Positions 1-5,587 of a stretch of 5,812 bases of DNA are shown one piece after another. The notes under the pieces are model-generated. The model searched no databases and had not been told where the DNA came from. It worked only from the letters and a program-made list of their open reading frames with translations. Each line of letters opens with the position of its first letter. Position 1 is the first letter of the stretch. Source of the stretch: an uncultured Bacteroidales bacterium. Lineage in GTDB: Bacteria > Bacteroidota > Bacteroidia > Bacteroidales > UBA1715. Location of the stretch: NCBI GenBank assembly GCA_937892155.1, contig CALAUG010000007.1, positions 1 to 5,812 of the forward strand, read 5' to 3'. Position numbers and translations under genes: made by a program.

Positions 1-1116
1 CATCGGGAAGAGCGACTGGTCGGAGGTGTTCATCGTGGCGAGGAGGTTGAGGTTGGGCGGCAGGCAGAGTTTGCCGTCTTTGATGCCTTCGCTGTCTGCG
101 CCAAGTTGCTGAACCAGGTAATTCTTCAAATCCTCGTCAATGTCTATAGGATATTCTGAATAACCATTTTTATTTCTATCTAATAGTTGGAATATATCGC
201 CAAAGATTTGGGCGCAGTTGCCGCGGTTGATTTCCTCGATGACGAGGTAAACGGGCTGTGGATTTTCTTGTTTCATTTCCTCCCACGCTTTGATGTAGGC
301 TTTGGTGAAGACTTGGGGGATGAAGGAGTAAGTGATTTTGTCATCTTCTTTCGTCGGTTTGTAGCATCCCACAAAACTTGCATAATCGTAATCCGGATGG
401 AATGTGGTGCGGAAGATGTTTTCCTCGGGCACACCTGCCAATTTTTCGCTTTTTACATTGTAGCTTTTCCCTGTGCCGGGCGCGCCGTAGAAGATGGTTT
501 GGAGAGATACGTTTTTATGTGATGATTTATCCTCAATTTCGAATCCTTTTTCTTTATCATCAAAATATGGTTGTTGGACATTTGTCACCCATACATCAAA
601 GATGCCATCATTAGCCCTTTTTATGTGGAGGTCGGAATATCCACCTGCAAGATAATTGCGTATAGTGAATTTCGAGGAAACCCGCTCATTTTTGACATTA
701 ACATATTCAACATCGTCCAAAAGCCCATTAAAATAGAATCGATTATCTATTTCTCCATTTTTCTTTGGCACATTCTTACGAACATTCCATTTTTGAGTTT
801 TCTTATCTACAGAGACACCACTTTCTTTGAAGAAATAATCCAGAAAAGCAAGTTGGTCATATACAAATTCCGAAGAATAAGTGATAGATTTATGCGTTCC
901 AGAATTATCATATTTTCTTGGAAGTATGGACGCTATGAAAAGAATGGCTTTTGAAAGATTTTCTTTGTTATAACGAACGGTAATCTGCTCACCTTCGTCT
1001 TTAAATAAGTCATAATGTTCGTTATCCAAAAATAAATCCGTGTTTTTTGCATCACCAGCATTCGGAGTACGAAAACTAGCATTTGTATCGTTTATATGTT
1101 TAACTATTTCTTCCAT
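1..1116 (-). CDS. McrB-like AAA+ NTPase of an R-M system (3' end beyond window)
   Basis: Predicted motor subunit that would hydrolyse NTP (GTP in true McrB) to drive DNA translocation and activate a partner nuclease. I translated 372 uninterrupted codons to the window edge. The AAA+ half shows Walker A GAPGTGKS (residues 211-218), the McrB-type FHPDYDYASFVG (239-250), Walker B YLVIEEINRGN (290-300) and the family signature MNTSD (362-366). Sensor 2 and the C-terminus lie off the left edge. Residues 1-200 match no EVE, SRA or DUF3578 methyl-reading domain that I recognise, so target specificity is unknown. The ATG at 1116 lies 3 nt after the stop of the nuclease-like gene, with no clear Shine-Dalgarno, so translational coupling is likely. 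GC content rises from about 33% in the N-terminal half to about 46% in the AAA+ half. An McrC- or LlaJI-type subunit may follow outside the window. The family call is firm; the role in a type II-like system is inferred from context. Confidence 0.9.
   Translation of the reverse strand, partial: MEEIVKHINDTNASFRTPNAGDAKNTDLFLDNEHYDLFKDEGEQITVRYNKENLSKAILFIASILPRKYDNSGTHKSITYSSEFVYDQLAFLDYFFKESGVSVDKKTQKWNVRKNVPKKNGEIDNRFYFNGLLDDVEYVNVKNERVSSKFTIRNYLAGGYSDLHIKRANDGIFDVWVTNVQQPYFDDKEKGFEIEDKSSHKNVSLQTIFYGAPGTGKSYNVKSEKLAGVPEENIFRTTFHPDYDYASFVGCYKPTKEDDKITYSFIPQVFTKAYIKAWEEMKQENPQPVYLVIEEINRGNCAQIFGDIFQLLDRNKNGYSEYPIDIDEDLKNYLVQQLGADSEGIKDGKLCLPPNLNLLATMNTSDQSLFPM
756..784 (-). repeat. 29-bp direct repeat, copy inside the McrB-like gene
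   Basis: This stretch matches 4507-4535 at 28 of 29 positions (mismatch G767 versus A4518, plus-strand bases) in the same orientation. Here it encodes VRKNVPKKN in the N-terminal half of the McrB-like protein (residues 111-120). The other copy is in the scar region upstream of methylase A, where the same reading frame gives VRKNVLKKN. Confidence 0.85.
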
Positions 1117-1119
1117 CGC

Positions 1120-2169
1120 TTATAATAAAATAGGGTTGCTTATTTCATTGAAACAAATAGATGGTTTTAATCCTAATTTTATGCTTTGCATAAGAGCATG
1201 TTGTGTTCTCACGGCTTTTTTAAAATCAACAATCGGCTGTTGAACAGATTTCATATACTGTTGGCAGTCATTACATATAACAAGTTTTCTTTGTTCCACA
1301 TTCATATCAAACACTCTATAAACAGAATATGTATAATTACTTTGGGCTGCGGCAAAATCTATCTCTTGATTGCTATAGAACAAAAATTGCTCGAAATCAA
1401 ATCTTGTAGATTTAACATCAACAAAAATCTTTCCATTAACAATAAAATCATACGGCAATCCCGATTCACAAGATCTATTCTCCCACACGAAGGACTCTAT
1501 TCGTTTTGCAAACCTCTCTTTCTCCAAAAATTGAGCGACTAATTCTTCACCTTCCTTCCCCGTCAGTTTGAATTGACGTTCTGCATTTTCAAGGTCTCTC
1601 ACTTTATATTTTCTCTTCGTATCACCAATCAAACTTTTGACCTCAATATCCTTCTGAACATCAACGCTTAGAAAGTTTATTCGATTCAACAGATAATCTT
1701 TTGCAGCATTATAGGTTGGTGAATCTTCCTGTAATACAATTTTATCTTTAGGGAAAAAACTTCTTGCAGTATCGTAGTCAGTCGTACCACTTTTGACAAG
1801 CCAAAATACCAGTTCTTTGCTCTCTAATCCCATCCAGGCCAAGTACCAATCGTCATTTGGATTTTTTCTTGCGAACTCTCTGATTTTTGAAACAACTGAA
1901 TTGTCTGAATCTTGACCTATTCGTATTTTAGGGCTTCGGTAAGAGTCATCTGGATTTTTTATTCTGTCGAACGAACAATCCAACACATTGCAGTAGTCTC
2001 CATAGATCAACATTGCAGATCTTACAACATCAGAATCGTCTAAAAACTCCAGAACACCTTCGTATAAACCAATATGAGATTGATGGCTCGTCTCAGAAAT
2101 CCCCAAATCTGCCCCAGTCAGTTTCTTAAATCCAATTCTGTTTTCGTCATTAAAAAAGAAAAAAAACAT
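1120..2169 (-). CDS. DUF3883-type PD-(D/E)XK nuclease, probable restriction subunit
   Basis: A 349-residue protein with two visible parts. The C-terminal part (about 203-290) resembles DUF3883 (NO VEIN C-terminal), a PD-(D/E)XK-fold family. It has GKEGEELVAQFLEKE (204-218), GLPYDF with D241, VDVKST with D251 and K253 as the D-X9-D-X-K core, FLFYSNQEIDFA (262-273) and YTYSVYRVFD (279-288). The N-terminal part carries KLTGADLGISETSHQSHIGL (16-35). Its LT-x-x-D-x-G...HQ spacing recalls the B3-like EcoRII N-terminal DNA-binding domain, which would make it a candidate target reader; this match is tentative. The protein starts Met-Phe5 because a T8-C-T6 run follows the ATG. The gene begins 2 nt after methylase B and ends 3 nt before the McrB-like gene, so it is probably co-translated with them. 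Its position between two methylases and a motor supports a restriction role, perhaps like a BsuMI subunit. The nuclease fold is likely; DNA cleavage is inferred. Confidence 0.8.
   Translation of the reverse strand: MFFFFFNDENRIGFKKLTGADLGISETSHQSHIGLYEGVLEFLDDSDVVRSAMLIYGDYCNVLDCSFDRIKNPDDSYRSPKIRIGQDSDNSVVSKIREFARKNPNDDWYLAWMGLESKELVFWLVKSGTTDYDTARSFFPKDKIVLQEDSPTYNAAKDYLLNRINFLSVDVQKDIEVKSLIGDTKRKYKVRDLENAERQFKLTGKEGEELVAQFLEKERFAKRIESFVWENRSCESGLPYDFIVNGKIFVDVKSTRFDFEQFLFYSNQEIDFAAAQSNYTYSVYRVFDMNVEQRKLVICNDCQQYMKSVQQPIVDFKKAVRTQHALMQSIKLGLKPSICFNEISNPILL
2152..2166 (-). repeat. Homopolymeric T8-C-T6 run at codons 2-6 of the nuclease gene
   Basis: Read on the minus strand, eight T residues directly follow the ATG, then one C and six T. 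They encode five Phe codons. A run of eight is a possible slippage site, and a one-base change would shift frame at codon 2 and abolish the protein. No repeat-length variation can be seen from a single sequence. Confidence 0.7.
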
Positions 2170-2171
2170 AA

Positions 2172-3251
2172 TTATTCAACAATTAAATCATTAGTAATCA
2201 AAAAATATAGTATTGCATAAATAACATTGACACTTACAGCATTTCCTGCTTGTTTGTATAACGCACCATCTGACACTCCAGCGTTTCGGCTCTTAATAGC
2301 AAACTGTTTTGGGAAACCTTGCAACATAAATGCTTCTTCTGGAGTGAGTTTTCTGATAGGTAATTGTGCCAATTGCTCCTTAGTGTAATCTTCTACATGA
2401 TTGATTTTGCCATGGGATTCAATGAAATCCTGACTGTAATAGTTGTCTTGGCAGGCACGGTGCATTTTGTGCATTGTAGCGGTCAAAGGACGAGCAATGC
2501 TCATATTAATGTCCGATCTTGACTTAAAGTTTGCCGAACCATCGGCAAGTATGGTCGGTTTGATCCTTTCAGATAGGAAATACTTACTCTCAACTTTTGA
2601 AGAAAGAACGTCGATTACCGTAGAATAATGATTTGTGCTTAATGTTTTATAAACATTATCAAATGTTTCTTTTACAGAATTGGGAGTAAATGCTTTTTTC
2701 ATCCATTTTTCATCTATATCATCTTTTGTGGCAAACACGACAAGACGATTACGGGTTTGAGGAAGATGGAAATCGGCTGTATTATATATGTTTGGAAAAA
2801 CATGATAACCCAAATCCCCCAACTCTTGCTTGATTCTTGAAAAAGTTTTCCCTTTGTCATGATTGATAAGATTTTTGACATTCTCAAGTAAAACATAACG
2901 TGGGTGCTTTATTTTAAGAATATCCATGATTCGAAAAAACATCTGTCCTCTATCCTCATTAAAGCCAGCCATTTTCCCCATCATGCTGAACGTCTGGCAC
3001 GGAAATCCTCCTGTGAGCAAATCAAAATCGGGAAGTGATTGGATATTTTGCGGTTGTGCAGTAAATGCCACAATATCCCCTATGGCTGTTTCATCCTTAT
3101 TAGGTTTGAAATTAGCACAATAGGTAGAAATTGCGTTTTTGTCAATTTCAGAATAGCCAACGCAATTAAAATTCATTATTTTATCTTTAGTGAGCAAATC
3201 CATTGCTCTTCTGAAACCACCTATACCTGCAAATAACTCTAAATGTCTCAT
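2172..3251 (-). CDS. C5-cytosine DNA methyltransferase B
   Basis: Transfers a methyl group from S-adenosylmethionine to C5 of cytosine in a specific site, protecting the host from the linked restriction activity. All core motifs are visible in the 359 residues: motif I LELFAGIGGF (4-13), motif IV GGFPCQTFS with catalytic Cys85, motif VI ENV (123-125), motif VIII QTRNRLVVF (165-173), motif IX RKLTPEEAFMLQGFP (300-314) and motif X QAGNAVSVNV (334-343). The variable target-recognition segment is about 180-295. Length is normal for a single-domain m5C methylase. The ATG overlaps the TGA of methylase A as ATGA, a standard coupling arrangement, which fixes the start. It is clearly divergent from methylase A (FAGIGG and PCQTFS versus FAGCGG and PCQGFS), so it is not a recent tandem duplicate. 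The target sequence cannot be read from the protein. Confidence 0.97.
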   Translation of the reverse strand: MRHLELFAGIGGFRRAMDLLTKDKIMNFNCVGYSEIDKNAISTYCANFKPNKDETAIGDIVAFTAQPQNIQSLPDFDLLTGGFPCQTFSMMGKMAGFNEDRGQMFFRIMDILKIKHPRYVLLENVKNLINHDKGKTFSRIKQELGDLGYHVFPNIYNTADFHLPQTRNRLVVFATKDDIDEKWMKKAFTPNSVKETFDNVYKTLSTNHYSTVIDVLSSKVESKYFLSERIKPTILADGSANFKSRSDINMSIARPLTATMHKMHRACQDNYYSQDFIESHGKINHVEDYTKEQLAQLPIRKLTPEEAFMLQGFPKQFAIKSRNAGVSDGALYKQAGNAVSVNVIYAILYFLITNDLIVE

Positions 3252-4384
3252 TTTTCTATAAATTTCATTATTCCTTCACCAATAGCTTTTGCTAATTTAA
3301 CTGGCACCGCATTCCCAATCTGAGCATACCACTGATTTTGTGCGCCAGTAAAAACAAAATCATCTGGAAATGTTTGTATTCGCGCCGCTTCTCTCGGACT
3401 CAATCCCCTCGCTTCCCATGGATGAATGTACATATTACAGTCGAATTTCATGTGAGAAGTTATAGTTTTGCAAATTTGATTTTCATCAAGTTTGAAATAT
3501 TTGTCTTTAAATATATCAGTTCTGCTTTTGTATGGCATAATGTCAGCGATAGATTCGTGAAGTGAGTTTGCGCCTTGCGGCAAGCGTCTATATATTTCAA
3601 TATCTCTAGAATTATTATACCTATTCTTATGGTTGTACAGTTTGGTCAATACTTTATCCCCATTAATGAAATGATAAAAATCATTTTGTATATACTCAAA
3701 ATCTCGAACAGTAAAACCAGACAGCTCATTCTCAATATCTTTCTGACCTTTATCAGCTTTTGATTCTAAATGAGGCAACCCAAACAACGCATCGCGCAGC
3801 ACAAACGATATTCTTTTTTGTTTGTAGATTTCTTCAAAAATCATTTTGGGATTAACTCCAACTCTGTTCCCAATAAAAATCAACCGTTCTCTATTTTGAG
3901 GGACACCGTAGTCTTGCGCTCTTAACACGTCATAAGCAAAAGCATATTCATCTCCCAAGAAATCTTTGTAATTCTGTTCTATTTCATCGATTTTATTCAT
4001 CATGCCTTTTACATTCTCCATGATGAAAAATTGGGGTCTTACTTTACTAAGAAATTGAAGAAATGCTTTATATAGTTGGTTTCTAGGATCATCAATAACT
4101 CTTTGACGGTTTGCCATTGAAAACCCTTGGCAGGGAGGCCCTCCACATACTAGAGTGACATCCTTAAATAGTGGTAAAAATTTATCAATTTCTTGATTGA
4201 GTTCATTAATATCTCCAACATAATATCTGTCTTCTGACAAATCATGATTGACCTTGTATGTTTGACAAAAAGTTTCTACAATTTCATTTACAAAACAAGG
4301 GGTAAAGCCAGCTTGCTCAAGGCCAAGACTCAATCCTCCGCACCCCGCGAACAAATCAATGAATGTATATTTTTTCTTCGCCAT
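3248..4384 (-). CDS. C5-cytosine DNA methyltransferase A
   Basis: First gene of the R-M operon, a complete 378-residue m5C methylase. Motif I is FIDLFAGCGGLSLGLEQAGF (8-27), motif IV GGPPCQGFS has catalytic Cys85, motif VI is ENV (123-125), motif VIII QNRERLIFIG (163-172), motif IX REAARIQTFPDDF (331-343) and motif X QIGNAVPVKLAKAIG (355-369). The target-recognition region falls at about 200-320. Placing methylases before restriction genes fits protection being established first. The ATG at 4384 has no Shine-Dalgarno, and the nearest convincing promoter is about 245 bp upstream, beyond a severed copy of this gene's own 5' end. The first codons (MAKKKYTFIDLFAGCG) match both upstream relics (MKNKKYTFIDLF...). 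Two m5C methylases in one operon often serve the two strands of an asymmetric site; which site is unknown. Confidence 0.97.
   Translation of the reverse strand: MAKKKYTFIDLFAGCGGLSLGLEQAGFTPCFVNEIVETFCQTYKVNHDLSEDRYYVGDINELNQEIDKFLPLFKDVTLVCGGPPCQGFSMANRQRVIDDPRNQLYKAFLQFLSKVRPQFFIMENVKGMMNKIDEIEQNYKDFLGDEYAFAYDVLRAQDYGVPQNRERLIFIGNRVGVNPKMIFEEIYKQKRISFVLRDALFGLPHLESKADKGQKDIENELSGFTVRDFEYIQNDFYHFINGDKVLTKLYNHKNRYNNSRDIEIYRRLPQGANSLHESIADIMPYKSRTDIFKDKYFKLDENQICKTITSHMKFDCNMYIHPWEARGLSPREAARIQTFPDDFVFTGAQNQWYAQIGNAVPVKLAKAIGEGIMKFIEK
4337..4375 (-). repeat. Methylase 5'-end repeat, copy 1 (inside methylase A)
   Basis: Codons 4 to 16 of the functional methylase A gene. It matches 5540-5578 with two mismatches in 39 positions and 4531-4557 with one mismatch in 27. 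This is the only copy still joined to a full methylase gene. Confidence 0.85.
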
Positions 4385-4397
4385 ATATTATCATTTT

Positions 4398-4475
4398 TTA
4401 CTTTTCAAACACTCTTTCCCTATGCCACTCTAAAAACTGCTTGTTCGGCAGGTGTTCTTCGGGGAGGGAGATCAT
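4398..4475 (-). other. Short ORF or gene-end relic upstream of methylase A
   Basis: ATG at 4475 opens a 25-codon frame ending in TAA 13 nt before the methylase A start. An in-frame TGA lies 9 nt upstream of the ATG, so it cannot extend. The peptide begins MISLPEEHLPNKQFLEW and ends HRERVFEK. Its composition is protein-like, so it may be the last codons of a lost gene, but I recognise no family. It could also act as an upstream ORF in the methylase leader. Translation is unproven. Confidence 0.35.
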
Positions 4476-4506
4476 TTTTATTTTTCAATTATTATTCTTG
4501 CGTCAT

Positions 4507-4535
4507 CATTTTTCTTTAGCACATTCTTACGAACA
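4507..4535 (-). repeat. 29-bp direct repeat, displaced copy of an McrB-gene segment
   Basis: Matches 756-784 at 28 of 29 positions. It abuts a severed methylase 5' end and shares the bases CGAACA (4530-4535) with both parents, which looks like a microhomology junction. Read in the McrB frame it gives VRKNVLKKN and continues for nine more residues to a stop at 4478-4480. The methylase start reads into it in a different frame. Confidence 0.8.
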
Positions 4536-4566
4536 AATCGATGAATGTATATTTTTTATTTTTCAT
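4516..4566 (-). pseudogene. Severed m5C methylase 5' end (relic 1)
   Basis: ATG at 4566 opens MKNKKYTFIDLF, matching the start of methylase A (MAKKKYTFIDLF), then runs into unrelated sequence (VRMC) and stops at 4516. The FAGCGG S-adenosylmethionine motif is lost at codon 13, so no enzyme can be made. Unlike the working gene, this relic keeps a plausible Shine-Dalgarno and lies about 60 bp from the promoter. It probably marks where the original methylase start stood before the operon was rearranged. The break falls at the CGAACA shared with the McrB-gene fragment. Confidence 0.8.
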
Positions 4567-4570
4567 AACT
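4532..4570 (-). repeat. Methylase 5'-end repeat, copy 2
   Basis: Matches 5553-5591 at 38 of 39 positions. It includes the ATG (4566-4564) and four bases upstream of it. With copy 3 it forms a pair of 39-bp direct repeats bracketing the Schlafen-type gene, the 105-residue gene and the operon promoter. Confidence 0.85.
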
Positions 4571-4572
4571 TA

Positions 4573-4576
4573 TCCT
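4573..4576 (-). promoter_or_regulatory. Shine-Dalgarno AGGA serving the severed methylase start
   Basis: AGGA lies 6 nt before the ATG at 4566. It is the best ribosome-binding match seen in the window, yet it now serves only a 16-codon relic. A six-codon ORF (ATG at 4590, reading MPMEIG) overlaps it. Confidence 0.5.
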
Positions 4577-4607
4577 ATTTCCATCGGCATTGCCTGAGAC
4601 ACCAACA

Positions 4608-4624
4608 CTCTTCTCACAAAAGAG
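4608..4624. promoter_or_regulatory. Small inverted repeat at the predicted transcription start
   Basis: CTCTT and AAGAG arms of 5 bp are separated by 7 bp, just downstream of the -7 element. It could be an operator half-site pair or a small 5' UTR hairpin. The stem is short, no regulator gene is adjacent, and it could be chance. Confidence 0.25.
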
Positions 4625-4627
4625 CTG

Positions 4628-4635
4628 CAAAGATA
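4628..4635 (-). promoter_or_regulatory. Bacteroidota-type -7 promoter element of the R-M operon
   Basis: The minus strand reads TATCTTTG, an exact fit to the Bacteroidota consensus TAnnTTTG. It sits immediately after the stop of the 105-residue gene and is the only such match I found between that gene and methylase A. The -33 element is weak: a TTG lies 15 nt upstream, closer than the usual spacing of about 19. It probably drives the methylase-nuclease-McrB operon through a leader of roughly 240 nt that contains three tiny ORFs and the severed methylase start. Confidence 0.6.
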
Positions 4636-4636
4636 A

Positions 4637-4954
4637 TTAAAAATCACCTTCAATTTCTTCTTTTATCATTTCGTCCATCATTTTCTGATATTGCGCAGCC
4701 AATTTTTCATCGTGGGCTTTTAAGTACTTTATGTAATTGCGATAATCTTCCACAGCGGATTCGCTCCACAGGCAGCCTTCCAAAACTTGGTCAGCCCATT
4801 GATCCAACACATTCAAATTCCGTTCGTGGCGAAACATCAAACGATATAAATGTGCAGCAGCAATATCGGCAATCTGTTCAGAAGCTGTTTGCAAAGAATG
4901 GATTTGATTTATGAAATCCTCGCTAATAATATTGTTTTCAGATTCTTTTTCCAT
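4637..4954 (-). CDS. Hypothetical 105-residue acidic helical protein
   Basis: I do not recognise this family. The protein is small, predicted largely helical and acidic at both ends. Features include SLQTASEQIADIAAAHLYRL (20-39), a Trp-containing middle (LDQWADQVLEGCLW, 50-63) and a charged C-terminus (MMDEMIKEEIEGDF). There is no signal peptide, membrane segment, zinc site or nuclease motif. The ATG at 4954 lies 5 nt after the stop of the Schlafen-type gene, with GAGAG a short way upstream as a possible ribosome site, so the two are probably one transcription unit. Its stop nearly touches the promoter of the R-M operon. Amino-acid usage looks like a real protein. It may be an accessory or antitoxin-like partner of its neighbour, but nothing in the sequence shows that. 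Confidence 0.7.
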   Translation of the reverse strand: MEKESENNIISEDFINQIHSLQTASEQIADIAAAHLYRLMFRHERNLNVLDQWADQVLEGCLWSESAVEDYRNYIKYLKAHDEKLAAQYQKMMDEMIKEEIEGDF

Positions 4955-4959
4955 AAAAT

Positions 4960-5451
4960 TTATCTCTCATAAAGTACCACCCATTTGCCACCTTTGTCAG
5001 GACCGTCGCGTCGGACAACACCCAGTGTTTGAAGCTTTGCAAGATCGCGCTTAATGGTTCTTTCCGACACTTTAAACAATTTGGAAAGTGTAGCGACATT
5101 TTCAGTGACATTTTCAGTGACATTTTGCCTCCAAACCGTAACTCCTACTCCGCCATCCACAAGCTCAATTGTTGGGAGTTTCAGCCCCGCGGTCTTGAAT
5201 CCTTCCATAATTTTCTTGTAACCAAGTCCCCAGTTCTCAATGTAACCCAGAAGATAGAATGCACATGCTATGAGATTGTTGCGGGGATTGGACGAGTGTT
5301 TTGGGGAATCGTCCACCCCAACTACCTCTCGGTTATCGTTGACCCCAATGTAAATCTTGCCGCCCTGCGCATTGGCAAAGCCGCAAATCCACTTCAGGTA
5401 TTCGTCACGCCACGATTCCTTGTATTCTATGTTCTGCGATTCGCTGTTCAT
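4960..5451 (-). CDS. Internally deleted Schlafen AlbA_2 / ATP-binding regulator
   Basis: The two ends of a much longer family are joined in frame. Residues 8-47 are an AlbA_2 (Schlafen AlbA) start: NIEYKES then FANAQGGKIYIGVNDN. From about residue 54 the protein jumps to the family's C-terminal ATP-binding-like segment, SNPRNNLIACAFYLLGYIEN (54-73) followed by WGLGYKKIM. An NVTENVTENV linker (110-119) and a winged helix (VATLSKLFKVSERTIKRDL, 119-137) close it. Intact relatives are typically around 400-500 residues, so roughly 250 or more are missing near codons 48-54, within about 5290-5310. The open frame and intact ends suggest a clean deletion and possibly a DNA-binding remnant that still folds. 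Full-length relatives are usually annotated as putative DNA-binding or transcriptional regulators. Whether this short form works is unknown. It is probably co-transcribed with the 105-residue gene. Confidence 0.8.
   Translation of the reverse strand: MNSESQNIEYKESWRDEYLKWICGFANAQGGKIYIGVNDNREVVGVDDSPKHSSNPRNNLIACAFYLLGYIENWGLGYKKIMEGFKTAGLKLPTIELVDGGVGVTVWRQNVTENVTENVATLSKLFKVSERTIKRDLAKLQTLGVVRRDGPDKGGKWVVLYER
5095..5126. repeat. 12-bp tandem repeat in the Schlafen-type gene linker
   Basis: The plus-strand unit GACATTTTCAGT is repeated 2.7 times without error. It encodes the NVTE repeats between the ATP-binding remnant and the winged helix. The unit is a multiple of three, so copy-number change would alter linker length and keep the frame. 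Similar NVTE- or KVTE-type linkers are common in this family. Confidence 0.85.
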
Positions 5452-5469
5452 TTTCTCGTTTTGTCTTTT

Positions 5470-5583
5470 TTACCCATTTTTTCGAAGCAGTCTGTTCTTT
5501 CTCTCCTCCAGTTTAATTGCTGAAGTTTTTATTTGTGTCTCCGCATCCCGCAAACAAATCAATGAATGTATATTTTTTATTTT
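5470..5583 (-). other. Possible gene-end relic (coiled-coil-like tail)
   Basis: In the frame one base off the severed methylase, an open stretch of 37 codons ends with LRDAETQIKTSAIKLEERK and a stop shortly after (at 5470). The charged, helical pattern resembles the C-terminal coiled coils of type I specificity subunits, but it is too short to assign. It starts inside the methylase repeat, so the first ten or so codons are probably out-of-frame methylase sequence. No start codon is present. Low confidence. Confidence 0.25.
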
Positions 5584-5587
5584 TCAT
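5513..5587 (-). pseudogene. Severed m5C methylase 5' end (relic 2)
   Basis: ATG at 5587 reads MKNKKYTFIDLFAGCG, the start of an m5C methylase through motif I. It then diverges (DTNKNFSN) and stops at 5513 after 24 codons. Homology to methylase A at the DNA level ends near 5540. The ATG follows the YhcG-type stop by 7 nt, so it once looked like the next gene of that operon. With no catalytic Cys or target domain it cannot methylate DNA. Confidence 0.8.

Noticed and set aside
187..954. Plus-strand open frames over the McrB-like gene
   Set aside because: They lie opposite a minus-strand frame with Walker A, Walker B and MNTSD motifs. The plus-strand peptides show no family features.
1..1116. 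Classical type IV McrBC that attacks methylated DNA
   Set aside because: It sits in an operon with two intact m5C methylases, which would make self-DNA a target, and its N-terminus lacks a methyl-reader I recognise.
2172..4384. Methylases A and B as a recent tandem duplication
   Set aside because: Their motif I, motif IV, motif IX and target-recognition sequences differ too much. The matching positions of Cys85 and ENV reflect family architecture.
4608..4624. Intrinsic terminator after the 105-residue gene
   Set aside because: The stem is only 5 bp, is not GC-rich, has no T tract on the minus strand, and lies downstream of the promoter element.
4244..4914. Plus-strand frames of 91 and 183 codons across the methylase start and the 105-residue gene
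   Set aside because: They overlap the methylase N-terminus, the promoter and the opposite-strand gene, and have no recognisable motif or ribosome site.
4938..5123. Minus-strand 61-codon frame starting MSLKMSLKMSL
   Set aside because: It is an out-of-frame reading of the 12-bp tandem repeat in the Schlafen-type gene.
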